A DNA stretch of 64,000 bases from Thermoleophilaceae bacterium. Lineage in GTDB: Bacteria; Actinomycetota; Thermoleophilia; Solirubrobacterales; Thermoleophilaceae. The notes under the pieces were generated by a model. It ran no database searches. It was not told the origin of the DNA and saw only the letters and a list, made by a program, of their open reading frames with translations. The translations under genes and the position numbers were made by a program. Shown piece by piece: positions 26,051-35,064 of the stretch (positions are counted from its first letter, which is position 1; each line of letters opens with the position of its first letter). The DNA lies in contig JAUJOQ010000005.1 in NCBI GenBank assembly GCA_030447725.1, positions 208,915 to 272,914 on the forward strand. The letters run 5' to 3'.

Positions 26051-26239
26051 GGGGCCATCCTGGTCTCGGGCAGCACGAAAAATGGTGCCGACCAGTCTTC
26101 CCGGCTCACCTTGCTACGTGATCGCCAGCCAGGGTAGCTACCGGGCCGCTTCTCACGGCACCGGATCCACCGGCCTTGAACAGCGCTCGGCTCGCTGCAC
26201 CACTCGGGTGGTACGAGCGGCTGCAGCCGGCTCGGTAGA

Positions 26240-26312
<73 letters not shown>

Positions 26313-26349
26313 GTGGCGAGAGAGCCTAGCGCGGCCTTCCCGACAGCAG

Positions 26350-26431
26350 TGGCGGGAGCAGGATTCGAACCTGCGTAGGCATAGCCAACCGGTTTACAGC
26401 CGGTCTCCTTTAACCACTCGGACATCCCGCC
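26350..26431 (-). tRNA. tRNA-Tyr (GTA)
   Basis: Acceptor GGCGGGA pairs with TCCCGCC. The anticodon loop is CTGTAAA (anticodon GTA). A long variable arm (GGCTATGCC-type) gives the class II shape of bacterial tRNA-Tyr. The T arm is CAGGTTCGAATCCTG. CCA is not encoded. It is followed on the same strand by tRNA-Thr and lies just after the sigma-factor gene. Confidence 0.95.
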
Positions 26432-26459
26432 TGAGCAGGCGTGCAGTGTAGAGCGCGCC

Positions 26460-27608
26460 CTACGAGGCGTCGCGCAGCCGTTGCGCCTCCGGCAGGCACT
26501 CCAGCTTCTTCAGGGTGTTGTTCTCGATCTGCCGGATGCGCTCGCGGGTCACCCCGAAGGCGCGACCCACCTCCTCCAGTGTGCGCGACTGGTGGCCCTT
26601 CAGGCCGTAGCGCATCTCGATCACCTCTCGCTCGCGCTGGGACAGAGCGTCGAGGGCATGGCCCACGTTCTCGCGGCGAAGGTTCTCCGATGCGGTCTCG
26701 AAGGGAGACTCGGCCATCTCGTCTTCCACGAAGTCGCGCAATTCGGAGTCTTCCCCCTCGCCGATCGGCTTCTCGAGTGACACCGGGAGCAGCGCGATTC
26801 GCAGGATGTCCTTCACGTCGCGGCAGCTCCACCCGAGTTCGTCGGCGATCTCGTCCGGGCTCGGCTCACGCCCGAACTCCTGCACCAGTTGACGCTCGAC
26901 GTGCACCACCTTGTTGAGCTTCTCGACCATGTGCACCGGGATCCGGATGGTGCGAGCCTTGTCGGCGATCGCTCGCGTGACCGCCTGACGGATCCACCAT
27001 GTCGCATAGGTGGAGAACTTGTAGCCGCGGCGGTAGTCGAATTTCTCGACCGCGCGGATGAGCCCCAGCGATCCCTCCTGGATCAAGTCGAGGAAGGACA
27101 GCCCCCGGCCCAGGTATCCCTTGGCGATCGATACGACGAGGCGCAGGTTCGCCTCGACCATCTGCTGCTTGGCCCCCATGTCGCCACGCTCGATGCGCTT
27201 GGCGAGACGCACCTCCTCGTTGGCGGTCAGCAGGTCGACTCGCCCGATCGAGCGCAGGTACAGCCGCAGCGAGTCGAGGCTGGGCTCGACGGTGAGGTCG
27301 ATCTCGAACTTCTTGACAGCGACGGGTTGCCCGTCGGCCGCCTGTGGCTGCGCGCCGTCGGCAGACGCGGACGCCGGCTTGCCGTCGGTCGCCACCACAT
27401 CGACCCCGCTCTCCACCAGGTGCGCGTGCAGAGACTGCACCTGCTCCTTGGTCACCTCGATCTCCTCGAGGCAACGCGCTATCTCCTCGAAGGTGAGATA
27501 GCCGCGCTCGCGGCCCTCCGCGAGCAATCCGCGCAGCTCCTCGACCTCGAGGAAGGGCGTGTTCGGCGACTCCACCAGCAGGACTCCTCCGTCAGCCTTA
27601 TCGCTCAC
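26460..27608 (-). CDS. rpoD: Principal sigma factor (sigma-70, RpoD/SigA)
   Basis: A 382-residue group 1 sigma factor from GTG 27608 (AAGGGG six bases upstream). A region-1.1-like domain is at the N-terminus ([20 protein letters not shown]), region 1.2 is [20 protein letters not shown], region 2 has [20 protein letters not shown] and [20 protein letters not shown], region 3 has [12 protein letters not shown], and region 4 has [20 protein letters not shown] and [18 protein letters not shown]. It is short between regions 1.1 and 1.2, where an Ala/Ser/Gln linker stands. Two tRNA genes follow on the same strand. Confidence 0.92.
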   Translation of the reverse strand: MSDKADGGVLLVESPNTPFLEVEELRGLLAEGRERGYLTFEEIARCLEEIEVTKEQVQSLHAHLVESGVDVVATDGKPASASADGAQPQAADGQPVAVKKFEIDLTVEPSLDSLRLYLRSIGRVDLLTANEEVRLAKRIERGDMGAKQQMVEANLRLVVSIAKGYLGRGLSFLDLIQEGSLGLIRAVEKFDYRRGYKFSTYATWWIRQAVTRAIADKARTIRIPVHMVEKLNKVVHVERQLVQEFGREPSPDEIADELGWSCRDVKDILRIALLPVSLEKPIGEGEDSELRDFVEDEMAESPFETASENLRRENVGHALDALSQREREVIEMRYGLKGHQSRTLEEVGRAFGVTRERIRQIENNTLKKLECLPEAQRLRDAS

Positions 27609-27815
27609 TCTGTTCCCCTTGCGACGATTTGCCGGGTCGGCGTCCGGGCTCCTGGCCCTCGCCGTCCTTCCAGATTCAGTTGTGAGCTGCCGCAGCATCT
27701 GCTGCAAGGGGTTGAGCCTTGGAGCGCTCAAGGGCACCCCGGCGTCGAACCTCGGCCAGCCTAGCAACGATCGTGCGATTCGGCACACCCTTCCGGCTTA
27801 TATGGTCAGGTGGCT

Positions 27816-28805
27816 ATGACGTCTCTCGACACCGCCGGCCACACCGACGTGCAGGCGCGCCGTCCCGACACACGCGTGAGCCTCTCCCGCGTGGGCGTGA
27901 CAGGCGTGGAGAAGATGATCCGCATCCGTCTCGGTGGCCGCGAGCAGCTCTACTACGCCGAGCTCGAGTGCTTCGTCGACCTGTCGCCGGAGCAGAAGGG
28001 CGTGCACATGTCGCGCTTCGAGGAGGTGATCAACGAGGCGATCGACGAGGTGGTGCTGGGAGAGGCCTTCAAGGCCGAGACGCTGGCCCGGCACATCGCC
28101 GAGCGCGTGCGCGACCGCCAGGGCGGCGCGCGAGCCGAGGTAACCATCGCCGCGCGCTACCCGGAGCGCAAGCTCGCTCCCGTCTCGGGGTCACCGACTC
28201 AGGAGATCTACACGTTGCTCGGCTCGGCGGTGGCCTCACAGCTGGGCACGCGGCGCCTGATAGGGGTCGAGGCTCACGGCATGACGGCATGCCCGTGCGC
28301 GCAGGAGATGGTGACCGCACGCTCGCGTGCGCGCCTGGAAAACGAGGGCTTCGGCGAGGAGGAGGTGGAGCGGGTGCTGCGCAGCGTTCCCGTGGCCACC
28401 CACAACCAGCGGGGCATTGGGCGCCTGCACGTGGGCTGCCCCGAAGGCTGTGCGGACGTCGTCGACGCGACCGCTCTGCTACGGATCGTCGAGAGCTCCA
28501 TGAGCTCGGAGATATACGAGTTGATGAAACGTCCCGATGAGGTCGAGGTGGTGGAGCATGCGCACATGCATCCGCGGTTCGTCGAGGACTGCGTGCGGGA
28601 GATGGTCCGGATGGCAGTCGACGAGTTCTCCGGTCTCGGGGAGAGGGCGTTCGTCTCGGCGCGGCAGGAGAACCTGGAGACGATTCACAAGCACAACGTG
28701 ATCGCCGAGTGCCACGGCCTGATCAGCGACCTCGATTCCGAGCTCAGAGGCGGAGCGCCACCTCCCCGCCACATGACCACGCGGGACTGGCTCGAGGGAG
28801 TCTGA
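27816..28805 (+). CDS. folE2: GTP cyclohydrolase, FolE2/MptA (type IB) family
   Basis: A 329-residue protein from ATG 27816 (AGGTGG upstream). Family hallmarks are RVGVTGVEKMIRI, the metal-site MSRFEEVINEA, the conserved ACPCAQEM and THNQRGIGRLHV, and HMHPRFVEDCVREM. Such enzymes convert GTP to dihydroneopterin products for folate or related pterins and use Mn, Fe or Zn when FolE is absent or zinc is scarce. Length and the VGVTG block look close to the archaeal MptA branch, so the exact product (triphosphate or cyclic phosphate) is uncertain. Divergent from rpoD with a 207-base spacer. Confidence 0.88.
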   Translation: MTSLDTAGHTDVQARRPDTRVSLSRVGVTGVEKMIRIRLGGREQLYYAELECFVDLSPEQKGVHMSRFEEVINEAIDEVVLGEAFKAETLARHIAERVRDRQGGARAEVTIAARYPERKLAPVSGSPTQEIYTLLGSAVASQLGTRRLIGVEAHGMTACPCAQEMVTARSRARLENEGFGEEEVERVLRSVPVATHNQRGIGRLHVGCPEGCADVVDATALLRIVESSMSSEIYELMKRPDEVEVVEHAHMHPRFVEDCVREMVRMAVDEFSGLGERAFVSARQENLETIHKHNVIAECHGLISDLDSELRGGAPPPRHMTTRDWLEGV

Positions 28806-28881
28806 GCGAGCGCCCCGTACGAACGTCCACCGTCGAAGGCTGCCACTGGAGGGTCGGCACCGGCGTCCGATAGAGGCCGGC

Positions 28882-29334
28882 ATGGACCCGTTTCGGATGG
28901 AAGACCACTCGAGCCTGCCGCTGTCGCAGGACGCGGCTCTGGTAGCGGTGCTGTCCGGAACGGCTATGGCGTTCGCGCACTCGGCGGAGGACCAGGCCGA
29001 GCGTTGGCTGCGCGCCTTGCGTCTCCACGGCCGCGTCGGGAGTGCGCTGCAGGCGCTGGGCGTGGGAGAGGCCCCGCTCATGACCCGTGCCGAGCCGCTC
29101 GCACCCGAGCAGGCGGCACCGAGCGGCGACGTCGCCCAGAAGGCTGTCGAGCGCGCCGGCGAGCTGGCCTGCGATCGCGACGCGCCGTGCGTGGGCACGA
29201 CCGATCTGCTGTTCGCCCTCCTCGAGATCTACGGTGGCCTGCTGGACAGGGCGCTGTACGTTCGCGGCGCGTCCCGCGAAGAGCTCGTGGAGTGCCTGGC
29301 CACGAGGGACGACTTCCTCGAGATCCCGTCCTAG
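28882..29334 (+). CDS. Clp-N-like domain protein, hypothetical
   Basis: A 150-residue protein. The second half (AVERAGELACDRDAPCVGTT, then DLLFALLEIYGGLLDRAL) has the pattern of the Clp N-terminal repeat, in which A..A..ACTDLLLALL-type sequence binds substrates or adaptors. The first half may be a degenerate copy of the same repeat (SAEDQAERWLRALRLHGRVG). No ATPase domain is attached. It overlaps the convergent pgsA gene by four bases. The assignment is by pattern and is moderate. Confidence 0.6.
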   Translation: MDPFRMEDHSSLPLSQDAALVAVLSGTAMAFAHSAEDQAERWLRALRLHGRVGSALQALGVGEAPLMTRAEPLAPEQAAPSGDVAQKAVERAGELACDRDAPCVGTTDLLFALLEIYGGLLDRALYVRGASREELVECLATRDDFLEIPS

Positions 29335-29909
29335 GCCTCCCGAGGGCCGCGGTTGCTTGCGGTTTCCGGGCGCGACAGCTCCTCGATACGGCGCCTGAAG
29401 TTGAGGAAGTACTCCGCGCCCGAAGCGAGCGTGACCAACACCATCGCGTAGACGAGCACCATCACCCACACAGCATCCTCGTTCGGCGCTGCGATCAGCG
29501 CGAGCACCGTGGCCGACTGGACGATCGTCTTGAGCTTGCCGAGCGCGCTGGCCGGTATCACCACCCCCTGCTGGCCCGCCGCTATACGCAGGCCGCTGAC
29601 CGCGAACTCGCGGGCCACGATCACCATCGCCACCCAGGCGGCCACGCGGTCGAGACTGACCAGCGCCATGAGCGCCGCCGCGATCAGCAACTTGTCCGCC
29701 ACCGGGTCCATCACCTGGCCGAAGGTGGTGATCGACTGCCGCGAGCGAGCGATGTAGCCGTCGAGCCCATCCGTGAGCGCAGCGACCACGAACACCGCGG
29801 CAGCGATCGCGGGGCCGTTCTGTACCTCGACTGTGAGGGCGACCACCAGCACCGGCACCAGCAAGATGCGCAGCAGCGTGAGGAGGTTGGGGAGATTGAG
29901 CGGGAACAT
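29331..29909 (-). CDS. pgsA: CDP-diacylglycerol-glycerol-3-phosphate 3-phosphatidyltransferase
   Basis: A 192-residue membrane enzyme with the full CDP-alcohol phosphotransferase motif TDGLDGYIAR, then G and MDPVADK (DGxxDGxxAR x8 GxxxDxxxD, about residues 46-72) and NLLTLLRILLVPVLV at the start. It makes phosphatidylglycerol phosphate in the cytoplasmic membrane. Four to five hydrophobic helices follow. It starts ATG and is followed convergently by the Clp-N-like gene with a four-base overlap. Confidence 0.92.
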   Translation of the reverse strand: MFPLNLPNLLTLLRILLVPVLVVALTVEVQNGPAIAAAVFVVAALTDGLDGYIARSRQSITTFGQVMDPVADKLLIAAALMALVSLDRVAAWVAMVIVAREFAVSGLRIAAGQQGVVIPASALGKLKTIVQSATVLALIAAPNEDAVWVMVLVYAMVLVTLASGAEYFLNFRRRIEELSRPETASNRGPREA

Positions 29910-29939
29910 GGCCTCGGCGCGCCTGCGCGGGCATCCAGG

Positions 29940-30260
29940 CTACCCCTCCGCCACGGCGCGGTTGCGCCTCGCGCTGAGGTACTCCAGCCCGAGCGTCGAG
30001 CCGACGGGCCCGAGAGGTGAGACGGTCGCGGCCAGCAACGGCCACGGGAACACCTTTCGGCTGCAGCCGATCGCAACCGCGATGCACAAGAGGATCCACC
30101 CCACTCCGTGCGACCAGCCGAGCACCTGCGCGGTCCCCTCGCCGTAGCCGCCTATCGCCACGACCAGCAGCGCGATGAAAAGCCCGAGCTCGAACAGCGA
30201 GAAGAGGCGGATCGCGGTGAAGTAGGACACTCGCGACACTCCCGGAACCTCAGCGGCCAT
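29940..30260 (-). CDS. DUF3817-like small membrane protein
   Basis: A 106-residue protein from ATG 30260 with three hydrophobic segments: YFTAIRLFSLFELGLFIALL, GWSHGVGWILLCIAVAIG and a C-terminal FPWPLLAATVSPLGPVGSTL. The GWSHG histidine in the second segment and the overall size match DUF3817-type proteins, whose function is unknown. It lies 30 bases upstream of pgsA on the same strand, so the two may be cotranscribed. Confidence 0.6.
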   Translation of the reverse strand: MAAEVPGVSRVSYFTAIRLFSLFELGLFIALLVVAIGGYGEGTAQVLGWSHGVGWILLCIAVAIGCSRKVFPWPLLAATVSPLGPVGSTLGLEYLSARRNRAVAEG

Positions 30261-30475
30261 GTGCAGGAAGCTAGTGCACGCCTGCGTGCATCGGAGACCG
30301 AGTGGACCGCCGTTGCTCGATGGCGCGGCAGTCTCGTGGCGGTCGCTACAATTGCCACGGCGAGCGCGGGTTGGTAGCCGGTCGCTCGACGATGAAGCGC
30401 CGAAGCGGACTTCGCGGCTGAAGAGGCCACGGCGGACGAATCGGGAACGAAATCCCCAGTCCGAGGAGTTGTCCG

Positions 30476-30808
30476 TTGGCTGAGACCGCCCCCCACCGCC
30501 CGCTGACAGTGGACACAACCCGTCACGCATACCGCTGCGTGATTGCGCCGGTCGGAGACCTCGACCTATCCAGCGCCGCAACGCTTGACGCCGAGGTGCG
30601 GGCGGCGGAGGGCACCGACGTCGACCGGATCGTCGTCGACCTGAGCGGGGTGACGTTCATGGACTCCACGGGGCTTCGGCTGCTGCTCCAGGCCGAAGCG
30701 CGGTCGCGGGCCGACTCGAGCCGGCTGAGGCTCGTGCGGGGATCTCGCCGGGTGCAGAGGGTCTTCGAGCTTACGAACACCGAAGACATGCTGCCGTTCA
30801 TCGACTAG
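30476..30808 (+). CDS. STAS-domain anti-sigma factor antagonist
   Basis: A 110-residue single STAS domain. The phosphorylation-site region is VDLSGVTFMDSTGLRLLL (about residues 57-74), with Ser65-type serine conserved, so it can cycle between phosphorylated and active forms as SpoIIAA/RsbV do. GGDLDLSSA-like sequence is in the first half. The start is TTG with GAGGAG eight bases upstream. No anti-sigma kinase or phosphatase is adjacent; its partner must be elsewhere. The 3' end overlaps the convergent hypothetical gene by 11 bases. Confidence 0.9.
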   Translation: MAETAPHRPLTVDTTRHAYRCVIAPVGDLDLSSAATLDAEVRAAEGTDVDRIVVDLSGVTFMDSTGLRLLLQAEARSRADSSRLRLVRGSRRVQRVFELTNTEDMLPFID

Positions 30809-31103
30809 GGTCCGGCACGAACCGCCTCAAGATCGGCGCGAAGTCCTTCACTTGCTCCTCACAGGAAGCTCCCCTGGGTGCCACGTCGCTCTCACCCGCC
30901 TGGTTCTCTTTGACCATCTCTCGCCGGTAGGAGTCCGTGTAGAGCGAGCAGGCTCGCGCGCCATCGCCCTCATAGACCGCATCCAGGGCCTCCTCCAAGA
31001 CCTTTCGAACCTCGGCTTCGCCCGCCCGCGCGTCGGGGCGATCAGAACCGCCGTCGCCGCCGCATCCGCTCGGCACACCTAGACGGCAAGAACGCCGGCC
31101 CAT
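30798..31103 (-). pseudogene. Probable small lipoprotein with frame break in signal peptide
   Basis: The open frame gives LGVPSGCGGDGGSD followed by an acidic helical domain (AEVRKVLEEALDAVYEGDGA, then Cys and Tyr-containing sequence to RFVPDPSR). The Leu...Ser-Gly-Cys-Gly-Gly pattern looks like a lipobox, but no signal peptide precedes it in frame. One frame over, MRLMGWAGVLAV starts at about 31118 and runs into a stop at the point where the lipobox frame takes over. A single-base change would join them. It could be a frameshifted lipoprotein gene or a sequencing error. Confidence 0.45.
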
Positions 31104-31205
31104 CCCATCAGCCTCATAGCCACCTCCACCATCTCAGGACGCGCGCGCTACTGCAATCTGCGGCCGGCAACGCCGGAACTGCCTCGCTGCTCTACGTTCT
31201 CTGCG

Positions 31206-31969
31206 TGACGAGCCCATTCGCGACGCTTGCGCTCAAGAGCCCGCTGCGGCCCTCCCAGATCGACGCGTTAGAGGCCTTCGAGGCGTGAGCGGTGGCGGCT
31301 CGGCGAGCCCTACCGCGGTGAGGACGTGCCGGTCCTGCTCGTGCGCCGCGACGCGGCGGCGAGCCCGGAGGTCACCGGCGTCGCGCACGAGCCCGCTCCG
31401 CCCCCGCCCCTGCCGAGACCCCACGGCCCCGGCCTGGCGTTTCGCACGAGGGCCGCCCGTGAGGCCTACCCTGCCGTCCTGGCGCTGGACCGCGTCGCCC
31501 AGGCTGTCGCCGCCGCCTACGCCGCCCTCGGCGAGATCCGTCGCGAGGCGGCAGGGTCGCTGGTGCTGACACCCGTGCCGGCGGGATGCTGCGCTGCGTG
31601 CTGATGGACGGCGACGCCAGCGAGAACGCGCTGTTCGCCGCGGCGCTGGACGAGGCGATCAGCCCCGCGCTCGGGCACCGCTACGTCCTCAGCCGGCCGC
31701 TCTGGCCCGCCGGCCGTGCGCGGCGCACCGTCGCGTGGCGAGCGCTGACCCTTCGCGCGCCACTCGAGGAGTCCTGGCACCCGGTCCCTTCCGATCTCGG
31801 CTCGCACAAGGATCGTGCCGAGGCCTACCACGCCGCCTGGACCGCCCACCTCGGGCCGGGCGAACTGCTCTTCGCGGGACGCGAAGGGGTCCCCGGACGA
31901 GACCGCCTCGCCGGCGCAGCTGCCGCACGGGGCGACTACGTCACGAGCCGCCGCGTGCTGTGGCACTGA
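31206..31969 (+). pseudogene. Decayed helicase-like gene with central deletion
   Basis: From GTG 31206 the sequence reads to SPLRPSQIDALEAFEA, the opening of many DEAD/DEAH helicases (LRP-Q--AL-A), then stops at 31278. Another frame continues RERWRLGEPYRGEDVPVLLV, and a third from 31586 gives LRCVLMDGDASENALFAAAL and ends LFAGREGVPGRDRLAGAAAA. Together these look like the two ends of one long actinobacterial protein whose central ATPase part is lost and whose remains are broken by two frame changes. No intact Walker motifs remain. The helicase identity rests on the N-terminal motif and is tentative. Confidence 0.5.
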
Positions 31970-32025
31970 GCAGGCGGCGAGCTGCCGCTCGGCTAACGCA
32001 TCGGGCTCGCGCGGGCACGGGACGA

Positions 32026-32292
32026 CTACTGCGAGAGGGCCTCGGTCGGCACGACGTAGAACTGTTCGCTGACACTCTCCCGCCCACCGTATCGCGCCCC
32101 CACCCCGCGGCGCCTGTACGACTGTGTCTGGTCCACGTGGCCTCCGCGGGCCTTCACCCACTCCGCTACCGCGTCGGGATCGCCACCGGCCTCCTCCACG
32201 CGGGAGCGCAGGAGGGCAACCGTGCCGGGTGTCCGATCGATGAAGACCGAGGGCTGCACGGAGGCGAGGAGAGCTCGTATCGGGTCTCTCAC
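32026..32292 (-). CDS. Short hypothetical protein
   Basis: An 88-residue frame from GTG 32292 (VRDPIRALLASVQPSVFIDR; GGDPDAVAEWVKARGGHVDQ). The composition and the Asp/Ala/Val pattern are protein-like, but I recognise no family and the ribosome-binding site is weak. The frame extends upstream to 32361 without a better start. It sits between the decayed helicase gene and the P-type ATPase operon. Confidence 0.4.
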   Translation of the reverse strand: MRDPIRALLASVQPSVFIDRTPGTVALLRSRVEEAGGDPDAVAEWVKARGGHVDQTQSYRRRGVGARYGGRESVSEQFYVVPTEALSQ

Positions 32293-32418
32293 GGGCGTAG
32301 CGTCGCAGCCGGCGCGCCGGAATGGAAGCCCGGGAACCGGGGACCCCGGCCCGCGCCCCACGCGGTGTCGATCGTTCGCCGTCGCCGGCGCGGCCGTATC
32401 GACGGAATGCGCACTTGG

Positions 32419-32682
32419 TCAGCTCGTCCTACCGTCGACCGGCTCGGCCGGCGCCCCCTGCTCGCTCTGCACCTCCGCGTACACGTCGCGGATCTGCTCG
32501 GACGCCTCGGCGGCCAGCTCGCGCCCTCGCAGCCCCAACTTGATGGCGCCCTTGAGCGCCTCACGGGGGCCGTCGCGCAGCACCGACGCCGCGGTGAGCA
32601 CCGCGCCGACGCCGACGGCCCAGCCGGCCCCCCGGCGCACGCCCTTCCACATCTCGGAGTTGCTCCCCGGCATCTCAGGCAT
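32419..32682 (-). CDS. Small helical protein, paralogue of 34843-35064
   Basis: An 87-residue protein starting inside the end of the ATPase gene (ATG 32682; another ATG at 32673). After one Gly/Ala-rich hydrophobic segment (AGWAVGVGAVLTAASVL) comes an amphipathic, charged helix: REALKGAIKLGLRGRELAAE and IRDVYAEVQSE. The same plan and several matching positions (VGA-A-LT, A-KGA/V, D-YEEAK/DVYAEV) are seen in the product of 34843-35064 on the other side of the ATPase. It is the last gene of the ATPase operon. Function unknown; it may be an accessory membrane-associated protein. Confidence 0.6.
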   Translation of the reverse strand: MPEMPGSNSEMWKGVRRGAGWAVGVGAVLTAASVLRDGPREALKGAIKLGLRGRELAAEASEQIRDVYAEVQSEQGAPAEPVDGRTS

Positions 32683-34846
32683 CCTCAAGATCCTCCAGTT
32701 CCTCGTTGGGCCGCCTGCGGCGGCCGTCGTTGCCCAGCAGCGGTCGCAGCCCGTTGACCGCGGCCACCACGGTCGAGCCGTTGTGCACCACGGCGGCGAC
32801 CGTGGGCGGCAGGCCGGTCGTGATAGCCGCGGTCAACGCGGCGAGGTTGACCCCGCCGACGATCGCGATGTTCTGGCGCACCAGGCGCAACGCCTGGCGC
32901 GCCGCGAACACCGCCGCGGGAAGAGCGTGCAGGTCGTCCTCGATCAACACGACGTCGGCCGTCTCACGCGCAACCGCCGTGGCGCCGCCGAACGAGACCG
33001 AAACGTCGGCGTACGCCAGCGCGGGCAGATCGTTGATGCCGTCGCCCACGAATGCGACGCGCCTGCCGCGCGCGCGCAGCTCCCGCAGCAGGGCCGCCTT
33101 CTGCTCGGGGAACAGCTCACCGTGCACGTGCGCGGGCGGCACCTCGAGCTCGGCGCCCACCGCGCGCGCCGTCTCGGACTTGTCGCCGGTGAGCAGATGG
33201 ATGTCCATCCCGTGGCGGCCGCGCAGCGCAGCGATCACGCGGCGCGCCTCGCCGCGTACCGGATCGGCGTAGGCGATCACCCCGCGCACGGTGCCGTCGA
33301 CGGCCACGTAGACCTGTGACTGCCCTGCGCGCCGTGCCCCGTCGGCCGGTGCCAAGTCGACGCCCTGGCCGTCGAGCAGCCGGTCGCTGCCGACGAGCAC
33401 GTCGGCTCCGTCCACGCGCGCGCGGACCCCGAGGCCGATGTCGTAGTGCCAGCGCCCGCGCCGCCCCGGCTGGGCTCCGCGCTCATCCGCGTAGCGGACG
33501 ATCGCCTCGGCGACCGGATGCGTGAGCCGCTGCTCGACGGTCACCGCCAGCTCGAGAACCTCTTCCTCGCTCATGTCCGGGGACAGGGCGTCGACGCCGA
33601 GGATCGCGGGGTGCCCGGCCGTGACGGTGCCCGTCTTGTCGAAGACCACGGTGTCGATGCGGGCGAGTTGCTCGAGCGCGCGCCCGCTGCGAATCAGCAC
33701 GCCGGCCTGCGCCGCGCTGGTCATGGCGGCGAGCACCGCCGTGGGGACCGACACCCGGATCCCGGTCGCGAAGTCCGCGATCAGGATCGACGCCGCGCGC
33801 GTCGGGTTGCGGGTGACGGCCAGCACCGCTGCGGCCAGCAGGAAGGACGGCAGCACGATCCGGTCTGCCACCTTGGCGGCGTAGTTCTGGATGCGGGTGT
33901 CGTGCACGGGCGCTTCGCGCATGAGCTGGACGATCCGTCCGGCGCGCGTCTCGGCGCCGACCTGCTCGACGCCGATGTGCAGGTGTCCCTCGCGCATGAG
34001 CGTCGACGCGTAGACGAGCTCTCCCTCGGCGCGCAGGACGGGCATCGGCTCCCCGGTGAGCTGGTGCTCGTCGATGAGCGCGCGGCCCTCGAGCACCCGG
34101 CCGTCGACCGGGATGCGGTTGCCCGGGTAGACGACCACGACCTCGCCGCGCCGAACGTCGTCGATTGGCACCTGGTGGCGTTCGCCGTCGCGCTCGACCC
34201 ATGCCACGTCGGCGATGGAGTCGAGCAGGTCGAGCAGCTCGCGGCGCGACGCGCGCACGGTGCGCTCGCGGATCGCCTCGCCGATCTCCACGAGCCCGAT
34301 CACCGACGCCGGCGCCAGCAGCGAACCGCGCAGCGTCGTCAGGAGGATCGCGGTCATGTCGAGCACGTCGAGGTTGAGCCGCCGTTCGACGGTGAGGCTG
34401 TGATAGGCCCGGCGGGCGATCGGCAGCGAGGCGCCCAGCACCACCGCGGCGCCGATCGGCGCAGGGAGCGCGAACCCCGCAAGCCGACCGAGGCCCGCGA
34501 ATCCGGCCACGGCAGCCGGGAGCACCAGCCGCGGCCAGCGGCCCTCCAGCAATGGCGGAGCGGTCGGCGCCGGAGCCGGAGCCGGAGCCGTCTCAGCCTC
34601 ACGCAACAGCTCCGCGACCCGGTCACGCGACCGGTCGGCAGGCACAGAGCTCGCCCAGCGGATCGCCACGGAGGCGGCGGAGCGGTTGATCCGGACCGAC
34701 GCCACACCCTCGTCGCGCTCGGCCGCGGCAGTGAGCCGCCGCGAGTAGGGAGCGTCCGAGGCGACGCGCGGCGCGCGGCATCGCACGCGGTCGTGGAGCT
34801 GGTGGACGACGGTGTGCTCGGGAACCGCCGACGCGGCGGTCCTCAC
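32675..34846 (-). CDS. P1-type (heavy-metal) ATPase lacking the CPx cysteine
   Basis: A 723-residue pump from GTG 34846, which overlaps the upstream stop (GTGA). An N-terminal degenerate HMA-like fold without CxxC is followed by the actuator TGEPMPV, the phosphorylation site DKTGTVT, the THPVAEAIV nucleotide-binding histidine motif, HLLTGDKSETA and GDGINDLPALA. In the sixth membrane helix, where metal pumps have CPC, SPC or a similar Cys motif, it has DFATGIRVSVPTA with no Cys; the whole protein has one Cys. Cu+, Zn2+ or Cd2+ coordination by thiols is therefore unlikely; a hard ion such as Mn2+ is possible but unproven. Confidence 0.85.
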   Translation of the reverse strand: MRTAASAVPEHTVVHQLHDRVRCRAPRVASDAPYSRRLTAAAERDEGVASVRINRSAASVAIRWASSVPADRSRDRVAELLREAETAPAPAPAPTAPPLLEGRWPRLVLPAAVAGFAGLGRLAGFALPAPIGAAVVLGASLPIARRAYHSLTVERRLNLDVLDMTAILLTTLRGSLLAPASVIGLVEIGEAIRERTVRASRRELLDLLDSIADVAWVERDGERHQVPIDDVRRGEVVVVYPGNRIPVDGRVLEGRALIDEHQLTGEPMPVLRAEGELVYASTLMREGHLHIGVEQVGAETRAGRIVQLMREAPVHDTRIQNYAAKVADRIVLPSFLLAAAVLAVTRNPTRAASILIADFATGIRVSVPTAVLAAMTSAAQAGVLIRSGRALEQLARIDTVVFDKTGTVTAGHPAILGVDALSPDMSEEEVLELAVTVEQRLTHPVAEAIVRYADERGAQPGRRGRWHYDIGLGVRARVDGADVLVGSDRLLDGQGVDLAPADGARRAGQSQVYVAVDGTVRGVIAYADPVRGEARRVIAALRGRHGMDIHLLTGDKSETARAVGAELEVPPAHVHGELFPEQKAALLRELRARGRRVAFVGDGINDLPALAYADVSVSFGGATAVARETADVVLIEDDLHALPAAVFAARQALRLVRQNIAIVGGVNLAALTAAITTGLPPTVAAVVHNGSTVVAAVNGLRPLLGNDGRRRRPNEELEDLEDA

Positions 34847-35064
34847 CCCGCGCGGTCCGACTGCAAAGGCAGCGGGGGCGGGTCCGAGCGGCGCTCGCGC
34901 TTGGCCTCCTCGTACAGGTCGGCGATCCCGCGGCGGGCGTCCATCGTCACGTCGCCGGCCGCGACAACGCCCTTCATCGCGAGCTTGGCAGCCGGGCGCA
35001 GCCCACGCCCCGCGACGGTCAACGCCGCCGCCGCACCGACCAGGGCGACCATCTTCTCGTCCAT
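34843..35064 (-). CDS. Small helical protein upstream of P1-type ATPase
   Basis: A 73-residue protein (MDEKMVALVGAAAALTVAGR; MKGVVAAGDVTMDARRGIAD; LYEEAKRERRSD). It has one Ala-rich hydrophobic segment and a charged amphipathic helix, like the product of 32419-32682. The ATG overlaps the stop of the HMA-like gene (TGATG) and its stop overlaps the ATPase start (GTGA). The four genes 35594-32419 form one tight operon. Function unknown. Confidence 0.65.
   Translation of the reverse strand: MDEKMVALVGAAAALTVAGRGLRPAAKLAMKGVVAAGDVTMDARRGIADLYEEAKRERRSDPPPLPLQSDRAG

Noticed and set aside
31206..33000. CRISPR array or other short-spaced repeats in the decayed region
   Set aside because: No regularly spaced direct repeats are present; the region is explained by broken genes.
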